Shown one piece after another: positions 54,097 to 64,000 of a stretch of 64,000 bases of DNA. Each line of letters begins with the position of its first letter. Position 1 is the stretch's first letter. The stretch lies in NCBI GenBank assembly GCA_022605425.2, contig CM061246.1, positions 1,547,501 to 1,611,500 of the forward strand, in the 5' to 3' direction. A model generated the notes under the pieces. That model was not told where the DNA came from. It was given only the letters and a program-made list of their open reading frames with translations, and ran no database searches. Position numbers and translations under genes: made by a program. This DNA comes from Hamiltosporidium tvaerminnensis (lineage: Eukaryota; Microsporidia; Dubosqiidae).

Positions 54097-54099
54097 GGG
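54097..54099 (-). promoter_or_regulatory. CCC motif of MLL-like gene
   Basis: CCC on the minus strand 3 nt before the ATG at 54093. Confidence 0.65.
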
Positions 54100-55421
54100 T
54101 TATTCGTTTTAAATATATTGTATGTTAATGGGTTAAAAAAATAAAAGCTGTAAATAACAAGAAAATTCGGATAAAGTGATTGTAGGACATATAATTATAA
54201 AAAACCGAAAAAGAATTCTTTGATTATTTATTGTCGATAGAGCAGTAAATGACCATACGTAGACATTTTAACTTCTTTTTATATGTTCAAATGGCTATGA
54301 TTTATATTACAATATTTTTTTGGCTCGTTTCTTCCTTACGAATGGAACACATATATGAGTTAATTGAACCTGCGAAAATTTATAGGCGTTCCAGAGATAT
54401 TTTCTTTTGATTGGTTAGATTTATTTTTAAGCTAATTACAACATTACACTTTAATACCTTAGATTCTTTTACTCGATTAAACAGCTATAATTAAATATTA
54501 CAATATTTTATGCAAATCATATCACGAAATGACAATTATTTTTACTGAATTTGGTTCTAAAGATGACTGCTAATTATTTTATTGTACGATAAGATTATGT
54601 CGTTAAAAAAATACATATTTATTGAATATTTTAAAATTATTAAATTCTTTCTTATTTCACGCCATTGCTTACTATGGCAATAAATTGCTACCTTATTGTT
54701 TGTTTATAAATACATATAAATGTGCAGAGATTTTGAAAAAAAAAATGTCTTTTCTTGAAAAAATTCGATTTAATTGAAAATATACGTGATTATGAGTGTA
54801 AACAGTACCGGTAATCTTTAAATGAGCAGATAAACCATTTTTACAAAAAAATAAGTTTTGGTTTCGAATGAATGATCTCATGAATTTGTAAGTGTAAAGA
54901 ATATGTCTACTATGAGAACTATATAACAAGTATTATTTTCCTAATAATCGAAATAGTTTTATAAAAATGAAAGTCTACAATACCAAACATGAAATATAAA
55001 AAAAATTAAATTTTGATGCGAAAATTAATTTTCGAATTTGTATAATGTGTAAAAAAATCAAGTGAAATAACAGCATTTCAAGTTGAAAGAGATATTTCTA
55101 ATAATATATACGGTACTCGTAATAAATATGGTGGTTCTAAAAAAATATTCAAAAATAAATGGTATGATGTGAGTAGAACAAGATTTTTTTATATAAAATG
55201 TAATATAGGTGTGATAATGTTAGGATATTGATTATATTCCCAAAATTACACAAAATTAAATTTTATGATAATTTTTAATACTGAAAAAATCAATATAATT
55301 AGAATTCTAGAATGGTAAAAATAATTTGTTTTTTAAAAAAAACCAAAAAAAGTCACAGAACAATCTAGGTTTTACCCATTTAGGTAAATTAGGATATATA
55401 TGAATAAAACGGCTTTTATTA
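54100..55421. other. Divergent intergenic region, 1.3 kb
   Basis: AT-rich upstream region shared by the MLL-like gene (-) and the HECT gene (+). Open frames at 54693-54929 and 53874-54128 have no support. No repeat copy is present. Confidence 0.5.
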
Positions 55422-55424
55422 CCC
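55422..55424 (+). promoter_or_regulatory. CCC motif abutting the HECT gene start
   Basis: CCC directly adjacent to the ATG (ACCCATGG), spacing 0. If the motif positions transcription start, the mRNA would be nearly leaderless. Confidence 0.6.
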
Positions 55425-58400
55425 ATGGAAATACTTAGAAAATCTTTATCGTTAAAAGAAAAAAATCAAAAAGTTAAATTTTTTGTGAATAGTTTGCTTA
55501 AGAAAGATGATTTATCTGATCTATTCTCTGACACAGACGATCCTTTCTCGCTTTCTAAAATTGGTAAGACATGTTTACTGCAATGGAATACAATATTGGA
55601 AAAATATGAGGGTATTTTGAAAGCAGAAAGTCATAAATATTTTCATAATCTGTTTCAGGTGAAAGGATTTGAGGCAAGTTTAAAGTCTAGGCTTATATTG
55701 CTGTTTAAGATTTTAATTTATATAATGAGAAATACTCATAATCACGAATTGTATATAATTGATTCAACGCATGCTAACTTTTTATATTCAAGTGATACAG
55801 ATATATCTTTTTATTCTTTTCTTTTTCATAATGAATTTTACAACGATTTTACACATCCGCATAATACAATGACAATTAATTATTTCAATTCATTGGATTT
55901 TTCCTTTTTTACCAAAAAAAAATATGAAATTTCTTCTGAATTCGAGAATGATATAATAGACATTAAGTTTACATATAAAGAGAAATTTATTACAGATTTT
56001 CAAAATGAAGTGCAAAAAAATATTCAAAACAATGTCTTTGATGTTCTATTGCCGATTTTTTACGAATTGTACTCTAAATATTCGAATGGCTCATTACTTT
56101 GTTCGCAAATATTTAAATATGAATTTTATAAAAATTCAGAATCTCAAAAGCTGCTCTCAATAGAAATATTGGCCAATTTACTTTATTTAAAAATATATTC
56201 AAAAATTCAACTCGAAATTATTTTATATTCCGTATATTTTTTTTGCACGAATTCGTTAGAAGATTGTTTCCTTGATAGTTTATCAATATTATCCACAAAT
56301 ATTTTTTTAATCGCTAAATACCATATTGAAACCGAAGAAACCGTATTTCTCAAAAATGTGATAGAACATATTAGTTTAAAACTTGACTCATGTTCTAATA
56401 TTTTACAAAATGAAATATATTCATGGCTTAAAACTCGGTTCTATATTTTGTTGAATTTTTTGAATAAAGATTTTATAAAGAAGCAAAAACCTATTAATCT
56501 ATTTCTAGAAATGGATTCAAAAAATATTTTTATGTATATTTGCCACATTTTATACGATCAATCGATATTTATAGATTTTATGAATGGTTTTATATCGAAT
56601 AATACATCCCAAATATTAAATGATTTTTACTTCAAAATATTCCATGAAGATACAAATTATGAAATTAAGGATGTTTTTGGTGTATATTGTCGAAATCATG
56701 AAGACTATAGTGAATATAAAATTTTGTTTTATCAAATATTTGCCAAAATCATAAATTACTTTGCCGAAAATCCACATCTAAATGAACATAATGGAATTAT
56801 TTATCCATTTTGTGAGTATTTTTATAGGTTTACAGAAAATATTAGTTTATATAATTCCACTTCTATAGATCACGTCTGTAAAATAACATTAGCAATTTTT
56901 TCTCACAGTGGAAATAATAATGTATTGTTTTATAAATTTCCAATTTTGAAAAACATATTAAAATACTATTTTTATCAATCGAAAAATGATACCACAGTAT
57001 TTTTAATACATAATATCATATATTTGATCAGATTAAATGCAAATTATTATTTATTTTATAATGATTCGCTTTTTCTAGAAAATTTTATAGATATGTGCTT
57101 TAAAAATGCTGAGTTTTCAGTTTACTTACTTCTTTTTCCGCTAGAAAAATACATGATGCTAACATATATACAAATTTATCTCAATAATCAAAATATATAT
57201 ATATTTAATCTTGATTTGCTTTTATGTCATTTAAATGATATGAATACCATAAGTAATGTAGATATGAACGTCTTCTTAAATTACAAAAAATATAGCGTAC
57301 CATTTTCATTCACATCCAAATATTTCGATTTTCTTAAAAGTATAAATGAATATAATATAGTTGAAACTTGTTCTTGTTATGATTTTCATTACAAACATGT
57401 GCTTGAATTAAGTGAAATGATTTTAAATAGTGTTTATTTAAAAATAAAATATGAAACAGAAATAGATATTTATTCTGCGATTCAAATAGAAGATTATCAT
57501 TATTATTGTACTGATGTTAGTTTTTTAATGAAAATAAATTATCTTATATTGAAGAAGCTTGCAAGTAATTTGTCAGAAAAATTTCTAATATCTGAATCAA
57601 TTCATCGTTTTATTTCGAACATAGAGATTGAAATACTTCTTGACTTGGTAAGCCTCGACAAAACAAATCCTAACTGTTACAAAAAAATTTCTAAATCATT
57701 TGTATTTCTTAAACATTTGGAAGAAAACATTGAACATGTATATTCTATCGAACAGCATATCTCTAGATACGAATGTATTAAACGAATCATTGGTATAGTT
57801 ACTTTAATTTACAAGAGGATGTTTTTATCGATCAAGTTACCCATTATTTCTATAAGCTCTGATGAAATAAACATTATGGATCTCGATAGTAAATTAAATG
57901 TACTTAATAATTCAGATATGGATATAATTTCGTTTATTTTCGAACAAAATTATGTTTTAATTTTGAAACTTTTATTAAGATTCCAAAAATTTCCAAGAAT
58001 AATACCACCGGAGGATTGTAACAAATCTATTGGATTTATATATTTTATACATAAAATATCATCTGATATGGTTACTTCAGATCCGAATTTGATTTCTATT
58101 TACTTTAGATATATAAATCAGAACATTGGAATACTTTATGAATACGAATATACAGAGTTAATTAATTTATTACAGATACTTATAAATCATTCGGTAAAAT
58201 ATTATTCCACATATCAAATTGATCTGCAGAGCGTTAAAAACAAAATTTTAAAAATTTTAAGAAGTCTCGTGAATAGAATAAATATATTTAACGAAACAAA
58301 AATTTATGAATTTATCGATTTAACATTTGAATTTTTAGAAGAAAATATTTCACTTTTAAGTTTAGAAGATTTTCTATTGTTTTTAAACGAACTAAGTTTA

Positions 58401-61400
58401 TCGTCAGAAAAAATTGAAAGAATTATTTCCGAGTTAAAATTATTCTCAAAAATTTTAGTTTTAATTGCAAAATTCGATAACCATTGTGTAAATGATTTAA
58501 ATAATACTGTAAATATTTTAGAAAACCCATTTTTACATCCTTTCTTGAACGATTTATTTTTAAATCTTAATTTTGCTGATTTTTTTAAAGAAGCTCAAAA
58601 AGATCAAGATTCAATTTTTTTCTTTATTTGTGAACACATTAATTTAATTGAGGATCCGAAAGTATATTTCGATAAAAATGCCAGTAAAATTGATAAATAT
58701 TTAAAAATATTAAGGTATAATATTGTGACAAATATAAATAACAATAAATCAATGGAATATAAAAAATCGAGTTTATTCCTACCAAATTTGAACGTTGATT
58801 ATAAAGAAGAATCAGATGTATTTATATACCTCATTTCCTTGGTAAGATTATCTAATTATTCCAACATTATATCTAAGTCAGAAATTTATACATATTTCGA
58901 CATTTCGAAGGTTTTGGAATTTTTAAAAATCACATGTAAGAAAAATCCAGAAAATAAAGATTTAATTTTAGATTGTGCATATACATATCTCATATCCTTA
59001 TTTGAAGACGAATTGTATTTAGTAAGTTCTTTTATTTATGTTATTCATTTTTATGACCATTTACCGAGTAATATTACCGAGTACTTTAATCAAAAGTTTA
59101 TTTATACACCTAAAATACAAAACAAAGATAATATTCATTCAAATCCTATAAAAGATGATGATATTAAGTTAAAGGCCACAATTTTACATGATATCATTAA
59201 TATTTTAAAACAAGAAGTATATTTTTACAAAATATTTGCGCTACAATTTTTATCAGAACTTATTGCAACATTCCCTTCTCTGTTAAATATTATAAAAAAT
59301 GATATACATAAGGATTTTATCAATAGATTAGAATTTACATATTTATTAGGTATCGAGTTTAATAGATCTAATTGTAGTGAATGGGATTTATGTTTTAGGT
59401 TTGGATACTTTATTACCGTTTCATTATATAGAGGTAGTCTAAATTATGCCAAAGAAATGATCGAAAAAATATGTTCGTTATTAAATGAAAGTAATCAACA
59501 CCGTTCTATAAATTTCATTTCATTGATTTACAAAATATTGGCTTCAGAGATTTGTTGTTGTAAGTATATTCAATATCTGAACATAATTAATCCTAAATTT
59601 TATGATAAAAATTGTAAAACAAACTGCGAAAAAAGAAAAAACGAAATTTTTAAAATATTTTTATCAAACAATATTTTAAACATATTATTATTAAAAGGCA
59701 AAGAGATATATAATGAAGAGATTTTTAGATCTAATTATATAAATGTTCTTATGGATCTTTGGGACGCCTTCTTTGAATATAGTAAAAATGGTAAAATTAA
59801 GATTGATAAAAAATATTTGATATGTTGCCTATTTCAGTTTTATGTGCCCAATTCTTCTGATATTTTATTTCCAAAGTGTCTCATCAAATACAAAAACCTA
59901 AAAATTGGTTCCATAAAAATTTCATCTAAATCTGAATTTCAAACATTTGAAAAGCTCAATCTAAAAAGATTATCTAAAATAAAAACCGTGGATTTCGGTT
60001 ATATTTTAAAATGCGATCACGAAATATGGAATTCCAGAGATTATGAATGTATAAAGTTTTTCGATCCAAAACTAAAGTCATCAAATAATTTTTATGCAGT
60101 GAATATTAATGGAATAGAAACCATAGCGATAGACTTTAAATCCAAATCTTTTCAAAATAAGCAAATCATTGATTGTTTAAAAAGAAAATTAAAATTGTAC
60201 GATTTACCAGAAGAAGTATACAAAGTTATAAATTCAAAATTGTTTTTAAAAGAAGCTACATTGGATATAAACATTGGCTGTGATCACCATAATAATATTT
60301 TCAATCTCGATAATATAATGTCTGATATATATGCAAATGTATTATTGAATACCAATCTTGTAGATAAAAAAGAATATTTTGAGCCTCAATTGTCTATTGT
60401 AGAAGGTAATTTTGATGAAAATGTTGTTTTGAAAGGTTTAATTTTCTTATGTATATTTTCTAAACCAGAAGATTTTATAGAACTGATAGAAATTAGTAAA
60501 AAAATATTAGATACTTATTCGAATCTGGAATGTTTAGAAAGATACATTGAAAGTATAGCGCATGAAATTGAAGATTCAAAATTAAATGAGGGAAATGAGA
60601 TGTATTTTGGAAAACTCGAAGGTTTTAAAAAAATCGCAACATTTTTCATGAGTAATAAGTATTTTATAAAAGAAGATTTATTATTTGAATTATTGTTCCT
60701 TGAATTATTTTTTTTCGATGAAAATGAAAGATATTTTTCAGGTATTTTTTTTAAATTTTCTGAAATTACTCATGAGTTCTTAAATTGGATGAAGTATATT
60801 AAACAATCAAAAAGGCAAAACATCGTTTTTGAAATTCTAAATACACAGAACAAGATATCAAAATGTGTTTTAGGGGATCTTTTGAATATTTTTTCGGTAT
60901 ATCTTGAAAAAATGAGATTCTATTTGATCAGCAAATATTTTTATTCAAATCTAAATTCTAGTGATCCAGAAATAAAACATTTTTACAAAGAAGCAGATAA
61001 TTTTTTTAGTCTTCTGAATCAAATAAATTTTATAGAAAAATATGACAAATCTGAGATCATTTTCAAATTTTTTGATACGATTCGGAAAAACCCACTGATT
61101 CCATATTTTATTAATTCTCTTGATATTGAAAATGAGATATTCATTTATTTATTTGATATTTATATAAAAATAATTGAAAAATGTTGTCAAATATATTTCA
61201 TAATAAGGCAAAGGGTTTTTAATTTTAAAAAGCTTGAAAACTATAAAAAATATTTTATATCAGAAGATTTTATCTGTTTTTTATTTGAAATTGATCATTT
61301 TGAATCAAAATTTCGGAATTTAAACGAGAAAAACATTGCAAAGATCGATAATCTGATTTCTTTTTTTTATAGGATAAAAAATATTTTTTCAAATTTCGAT

Positions 61401-62549
61401 AAAATATTTTTTAATTTCAGATGCTTATCGTTAAAAACCAAGTTACTGCTTATCCCCAAACCTGATCGAGATCAAAACCTGTTATTTGATTCATATGTTT
61501 TTCTTCAAATAGATCGAAATAATATTATTGAATCCACGATTGACGCTTTTAAAAACTTTTCAAACGAAATATTTAGTCAAAAAAACTGGTTCGTAAAATA
61601 TTCAAACGAAGAAGGTAGTGGCATAGGTCTTTTGTATGAATTCTTTAATATTTTTGGAAAATGTATCGATGAGAGTGATTATTTTGCACCATTTAAATCA
61701 CTAGAATTTATAATTATTTGCGTTTCATCACCAGAAGAACAAAATAAAATCGAACAACTTTACTATTTTACCGGTGTAATTATGGCAAAAAGTATATTTA
61801 TGAACTCAGTTATGAGCTTTGAATTTATAAATTCGTTTTATTTGTATTTATTACAAGAAAAATTCAATATTGAGGATTTGAAAGATATTGATTTTGAATA
61901 TTACAAAAATCTTATTTCTTTGAGAAATGTTGAAAACCACGATCCAGATTTAACCTTTGATATTTCTGTAAAAATTGGACAAAAAATCATTTCTCGAAAC
62001 CTCATCGAAAATGGTTCAGAAATAAAAGTTACCAAAGATAATTTGGAAGATTATATTCAAAAAATGGCAGAATTCAAAATGTTCAAAGGTATGGAAGTAT
62101 ATTTAGATAAGTTAAAAGAAGGATTTCAATCATTGTTTTATCATTGCTTTTATAATATGTTCACACACTCTGACTTAAAAATAGTAATAGAAGGTGAAAA
62201 AAGAATAAATATAAATGAATGGAAGGCAGCAACACGTTATGGAGGAAAATATTATACCGATCATCAACTTATTGTTTGGTTCTGGAATTTTTTAAGAAAA
62301 TCAGATGAAATTACAAAGCGTAAATTGTTGTTTTTTACTACCGGCTTGTCATATTTACCTATAGGTGGATTTAAATCTTCTAAATTTATTGATCATCCTT
62401 TTACAATAACCTCCGATGATAGAAAAGATTTATTTCCAAGGTCACAAACATGTTCCAATTTATTAATTTTACCTTTATACGATCAAGAAGATGTGTTATT
62501 AGATAAAATTGAACATGCAATCGAAGTTATAAATTATGGTTTTATGTAA
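55425..62549 (+). CDS. TOM1: Giant HECT E3 ubiquitin ligase, TOM1/HUWE1-like
   Basis: An uninterrupted 2374-codon frame. The C-terminal ~340 residues form a HECT domain that accepts ubiquitin from E2 on a cysteine and transfers it to substrates. Visible blocks: GSGIGLLYEFF, YYFTGVIMAKSIF, FEYYKNLISL, LPIGGFKSSKF and the catalytic region RSQTCSNLLILPLYD with C2343. The N-terminus (GKTCLLQWNTILEKYEGIL) resembles the start of HUWE1/TOM1, and the long helical middle fits their armadillo-like (DUF908/DUF913) architecture. Yeast Tom1 is ~3270 residues and HUWE1 ~4370, so this is a shortened version. Family roles are degradation of excess ribosomal proteins and histones and nuclear mRNA export control. 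Acidic and WWE/UBA segments are not evident by eye. The C-terminal tail ends NYGFM where HUWE1 ends GFGLA. The symbol is by family similarity. Confidence 0.9.
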   Translation: MEILRKSLSLKEKNQKVKFFVNSLLKKDDLSDLFSDTDDPFSLSKIGKTCLLQWNTILEKYEGILKAESHKYFHNLFQVKGFEASLKSRLILLFKILIYIMRNTHNHELYIIDSTHANFLYSSDTDISFYSFLFHNEFYNDFTHPHNTMTINYFNSLDFSFFTKKKYEISSEFENDIIDIKFTYKEKFITDFQNEVQKNIQNNVFDVLLPIFYELYSKYSNGSLLCSQIFKYEFYKNSESQKLLSIEILANLLYLKIYSKIQLEIILYSVYFFCTNSLEDCFLDSLSILSTNIFLIAKYHIETEETVFLKNVIEHISLKLDSCSNILQNEIYSWLKTRFYILLNFLNKDFIKKQKPINLFLEMDSKNIFMYICHILYDQSIFIDFMNGFISNNTSQILNDFYFKIFHEDTNYEIKDVFGVYCRNHEDYSEYKILFYQIFAKIINYFAENPHLNEHNGIIYPFCEYFYRFTENISLYNSTSIDHVCKITLAIFSHSGNNNVLFYKFPILKNILKYYFYQSKNDTTVFLIHNIIYLIRLNANYYLFYNDSLFLENFIDMCFKNAEFSVYLLLFPLEKYMMLTYIQIYLNNQNIYIFNLDLLLCHLNDMNTISNVDMNVFLNYKKYSVPFSFTSKYFDFLKSINEYNIVETCSCYDFHYKHVLELSEMILNSVYLKIKYETEIDIYSAIQIEDYHYYCTDVSFLMKINYLILKKLASNLSEKFLISESIHRFISNIEIEILLDLVSLDKTNPNCYKKISKSFVFLKHLEENIEHVYSIEQHISRYECIKRIIGIVTLIYKRMFLSIKLPIISISSDEINIMDLDSKLNVLNNSDMDIISFIFEQNYVLILKLLLRFQKFPRIIPPEDCNKSIGFIYFIHKISSDMVTSDPNLISIYFRYINQNIGILYEYEYTELINLLQILINHSVKYYSTYQIDLQSVKNKILKILRSLVNRINIFNETKIYEFIDLTFEFLEENISLLSLEDFLLFLNELSLSSEKIERIISELKLFSKILVLIAKFDNHCVNDLNNTVNILENPFLHPFLNDLFLNLNFADFFKEAQKDQDSIFFFICEHINLIEDPKVYFDKNASKIDKYLKILRYNIVTNINNNKSMEYKKSSLFLPNLNVDYKEESDVFIYLISLVRLSNYSNIISKSEIYTYFDISKVLEFLKITCKKNPENKDLILDCAYTYLISLFEDELYLVSSFIYVIHFYDHLPSNITEYFNQKFIYTPKIQNKDNIHSNPIKDDDIKLKATILHDIINILKQEVYFYKIFALQFLSELIATFPSLLNIIKNDIHKDFINRLEFTYLLGIEFNRSNCSEWDLCFRFGYFITVSLYRGSLNYAKEMIEKICSLLNESNQHRSINFISLIYKILASEICCCKYIQYLNIINPKFYDKNCKTNCEKRKNEIFKIFLSNNILNILLLKGKEIYNEEIFRSNYINVLMDLWDAFFEYSKNGKIKIDKKYLICCLFQFYVPNSSDILFPKCLIKYKNLKIGSIKISSKSEFQTFEKLNLKRLSKIKTVDFGYILKCDHEIWNSRDYECIKFFDPKLKSSNNFYAVNINGIETIAIDFKSKSFQNKQIIDCLKRKLKLYDLPEEVYKVINSKLFLKEATLDINIGCDHHNNIFNLDNIMSDIYANVLLNTNLVDKKEYFEPQLSIVEGNFDENVVLKGLIFLCIFSKPEDFIELIEISKKILDTYSNLECLERYIESIAHEIEDSKLNEGNEMYFGKLEGFKKIATFFMSNKYFIKEDLLFELLFLELFFFDENERYFSGIFFKFSEITHEFLNWMKYIKQSKRQNIVFEILNTQNKISKCVLGDLLNIFSVYLEKMRFYLISKYFYSNLNSSDPEIKHFYKEADNFFSLLNQINFIEKYDKSEIIFKFFDTIRKNPLIPYFINSLDIENEIFIYLFDIYIKIIEKCCQIYFIIRQRVFNFKKLENYKKYFISEDFICFLFEIDHFESKFRNLNEKNIAKIDNLISFFYRIKNIFSNFDKIFFNFRCLSLKTKLLLIPKPDRDQNLLFDSYVFLQIDRNNIIESTIDAFKNFSNEIFSQKNWFVKYSNEEGSGIGLLYEFFNIFGKCIDESDYFAPFKSLEFIIICVSSPEEQNKIEQLYYFTGVIMAKSIFMNSVMSFEFINSFYLYLLQEKFNIEDLKDIDFEYYKNLISLRNVENHDPDLTFDISVKIGQKIISRNLIENGSEIKVTKDNLEDYIQKMAEFKMFKGMEVYLDKLKEGFQSLFYHCFYNMFTHSDLKIVIEGEKRININEWKAATRYGGKYYTDHQLIVWFWNFLRKSDEITKRKLLFFTTGLSYLPIGGFKSSKFIDHPFTITSDDRKDLFPRSQTCSNLLILPLYDQEDVLLDKIEHAIEVINYGFM

Positions 62550-64000
62550 TACAGAAGTAATAAGTGCTACTTCCTAATCCTAGTTTTAAAATTTAAAACA
62601 TAATCTTTAAATGAAATAAGTCAGTATAATTCCAAGTTATTGAAACAGTTATGTTTTTTTCAAACCATGTCACTGTTTCTCTAAAAAAAATTTAATAAAA
62701 TAATTTATTTGTTAAGACTTGTTTTATGATCTTTAATCATTGTTTAGGTTTGTATTTCATTCATCAGATTGTTCTTTTTTTGTGAAAGTCTCTATGTTTT
62801 GTCTTCAATATTTTACTTAAATTAAAGCTACCACATTGAATGCAACGGGTGTCACCGGTGATTACAGTTTATTAAATGTGCAACGAATTATTTCATAAAT
62901 TAACTGTTACCTGTAAATTATATTTAAACAAAATATTTAATACATAGTGAAAAATTCATTTTGATCAAAGAAAAAAACCGGTAAAATTTGTGTGGTATTC
63001 AACAATTTAAATCTATTCTAAACAAATATTTAAAATCTTTGATGTATGTTTGCAGAATACATTCTTATTCATTGATATAGGAAAATATAATATTTCATAC
63101 CTCAATCTAAAATCTTTCCATGTGGTCGTACATGTCATTTTCTAACTCTTTTCGGGATTTTATATAAATTCTAAATCATCACAAAACTAGTGAAATTTAG
63201 AATAAAGCTGAATTATTAAATAAAATATTGCTATTATTCCAAGTATAAACTATAGATATGGTTGTAAATTTAATTTTTTCTTTCAAAGTACGACCATAAT
63301 GAAATCTTCTATTAAATATTCGTGTAATCTCCCAACGGCGACGACTCGCCCTGAAATGTTTAATTGATTATAAAAACTTAAGATTCCAACAACAGTGTTC
63401 TGATTAAGAATCTGACTTTTATAAATTGTTAATCAATCTTACACAGCCAAGATTAGTATGCAGATATACAACAAAAAAATTTTAAAGGTAGATTGTTTTA
63501 AAAAACTATTAGCACTAACTATTTTAAAAACACTTTCTAGATTGTAGTACATTGTAAGAAAAGCATTAATTAATGTTTTTTTAAGTTTTTATTTTTAAGT
63601 AAGATCTAATCCAATATATTTGTTAGAATTTCTTTTTAAGCTTTGCTACTGCTACATAAATAACTATAGAATAATATAATGTTTTTTTGTCTTTCGTCTG
63701 AAAAATTTATTTATATTCTTAATGATAATTACGAAAAACAATTATTATTTATATGGACTATGGAATTTTATACCTGATTAAATTAAAAGATTAACAATAA
63801 AGGTCACTAGGAAGTTGAAGAAAAATGAAACAACAAATACAGCGCATCATTAAAAAACGATTGATTCGAAAAAATTCTAAAAAGAAAGAATACATAATAA
63901 TTCAAACGAGATTGTATACGGAGCAGAACATATCAACCATAAAATATCAAGATAATGCTCGTAAAAAATTAAATCAAATAGATTAGAATACGAGAAATAT
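62550..64000. other. AT-rich right end, one small GC-richer patch
   Basis: No gene recognised. At 63333-63358 a 26-bp GC-rich patch (CCAACGGCGACGACTCGCCC) stands out. Nearby, GGTCGTAC (about 63124-63131) and GTACGACC (about 63289-63296) are an exact 8-bp inverted pair 157 bp apart. This could be the end of a mobile element but is too little to classify. Confidence 0.35.

Noticed and set aside
1-64000. CRISPR arrays, bacterial operons, phage genes
   Set aside because: Genes are eukaryotic, and the tandem arrays found have no spacer-repeat structure.

Overview
The window looks like nuclear DNA of a microsporidian of the large-genome, gene-poor kind (Edhazardia-, Hamiltosporidium- or Anncaliia-like; species not determinable from sequence alone). 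The evidence is extreme AT richness, intronless and divergent eukaryotic genes, and a CCC (often CCCC/CCCCC) motif 0-13 nt before the ATG of every one of the ten intact genes. That motif is the known microsporidian start-proximal signal. Only about a quarter of the 64 kb is intact coding sequence; the rest is AT-rich spacer and a graveyard of mobile elements.

Layout. 1.9-2.9 kb: protein phosphatase 1, then a ~64-bp tandem array. 3.7-4.7 kb: two repeat families. 4.9-6.2 kb (-): SET1-type histone methyltransferase. 6.2-14.4 kb: no gene, several decayed repeats. 14.4-20.2 kb: gene cluster with an RBM26/27-like RNA-binding protein (-), arginyl-tRNA synthetase (+) and a MARCH5-like membrane RING-CH ubiquitin ligase (+). 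20.7-25.2 kb: a long decayed non-LTR retrotransposon (-) and a fragment of another copy (+). 26.7-27.9 kb: RhoGAP gene with one in-frame stop, followed directly by a young 5'-truncated retrotransposon copy. 29.8-40 kb: repeats and a second, animal-type LINE remnant. 40.4-44.4 kb: small unknown gene (-), C2H2 zinc-finger protein (+), VAMP7-like SNARE (+), broken ubiquitin-specific protease (-). 44.9-50.6 kb: decayed retroelements and a hAT transposon with a repeat nested inside it. 51.1-54.1 kb (-): trithorax/MLL-like multi-PHD SET protein. 55.4-62.5 kb (+): giant TOM1/HUWE1-type HECT ligase.

Themes. (1) Chromatin: two SET1/MLL-family methyltransferases lie 45 kb apart, one with the animal-style PHD3-ePHD-SET layout. 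(2) Ubiquitin: a MARCH5-like ligase, a HECT ligase and a pseudogenised USP that has the layout of the mitochondrial-outer-membrane enzyme USP30. In an organism with only mitosomes, an intact MARCH5-like ligase beside a dying USP30-like protease is the most notable biological suggestion here. (3) Both broken host genes (RhoGAP, USP) also lack the CCC motif that all intact genes have. (4) Mobile DNA: about eight copies of an R2/R4-type non-LTR element with an acidic C-terminal tail, an animal-type LINE, a Buster-like hAT element with TIRs and an 8-bp target duplication, and two unclassified repeat families (called B, ~0.7 kb, and C, ~0.23 kb) that share one terminus.
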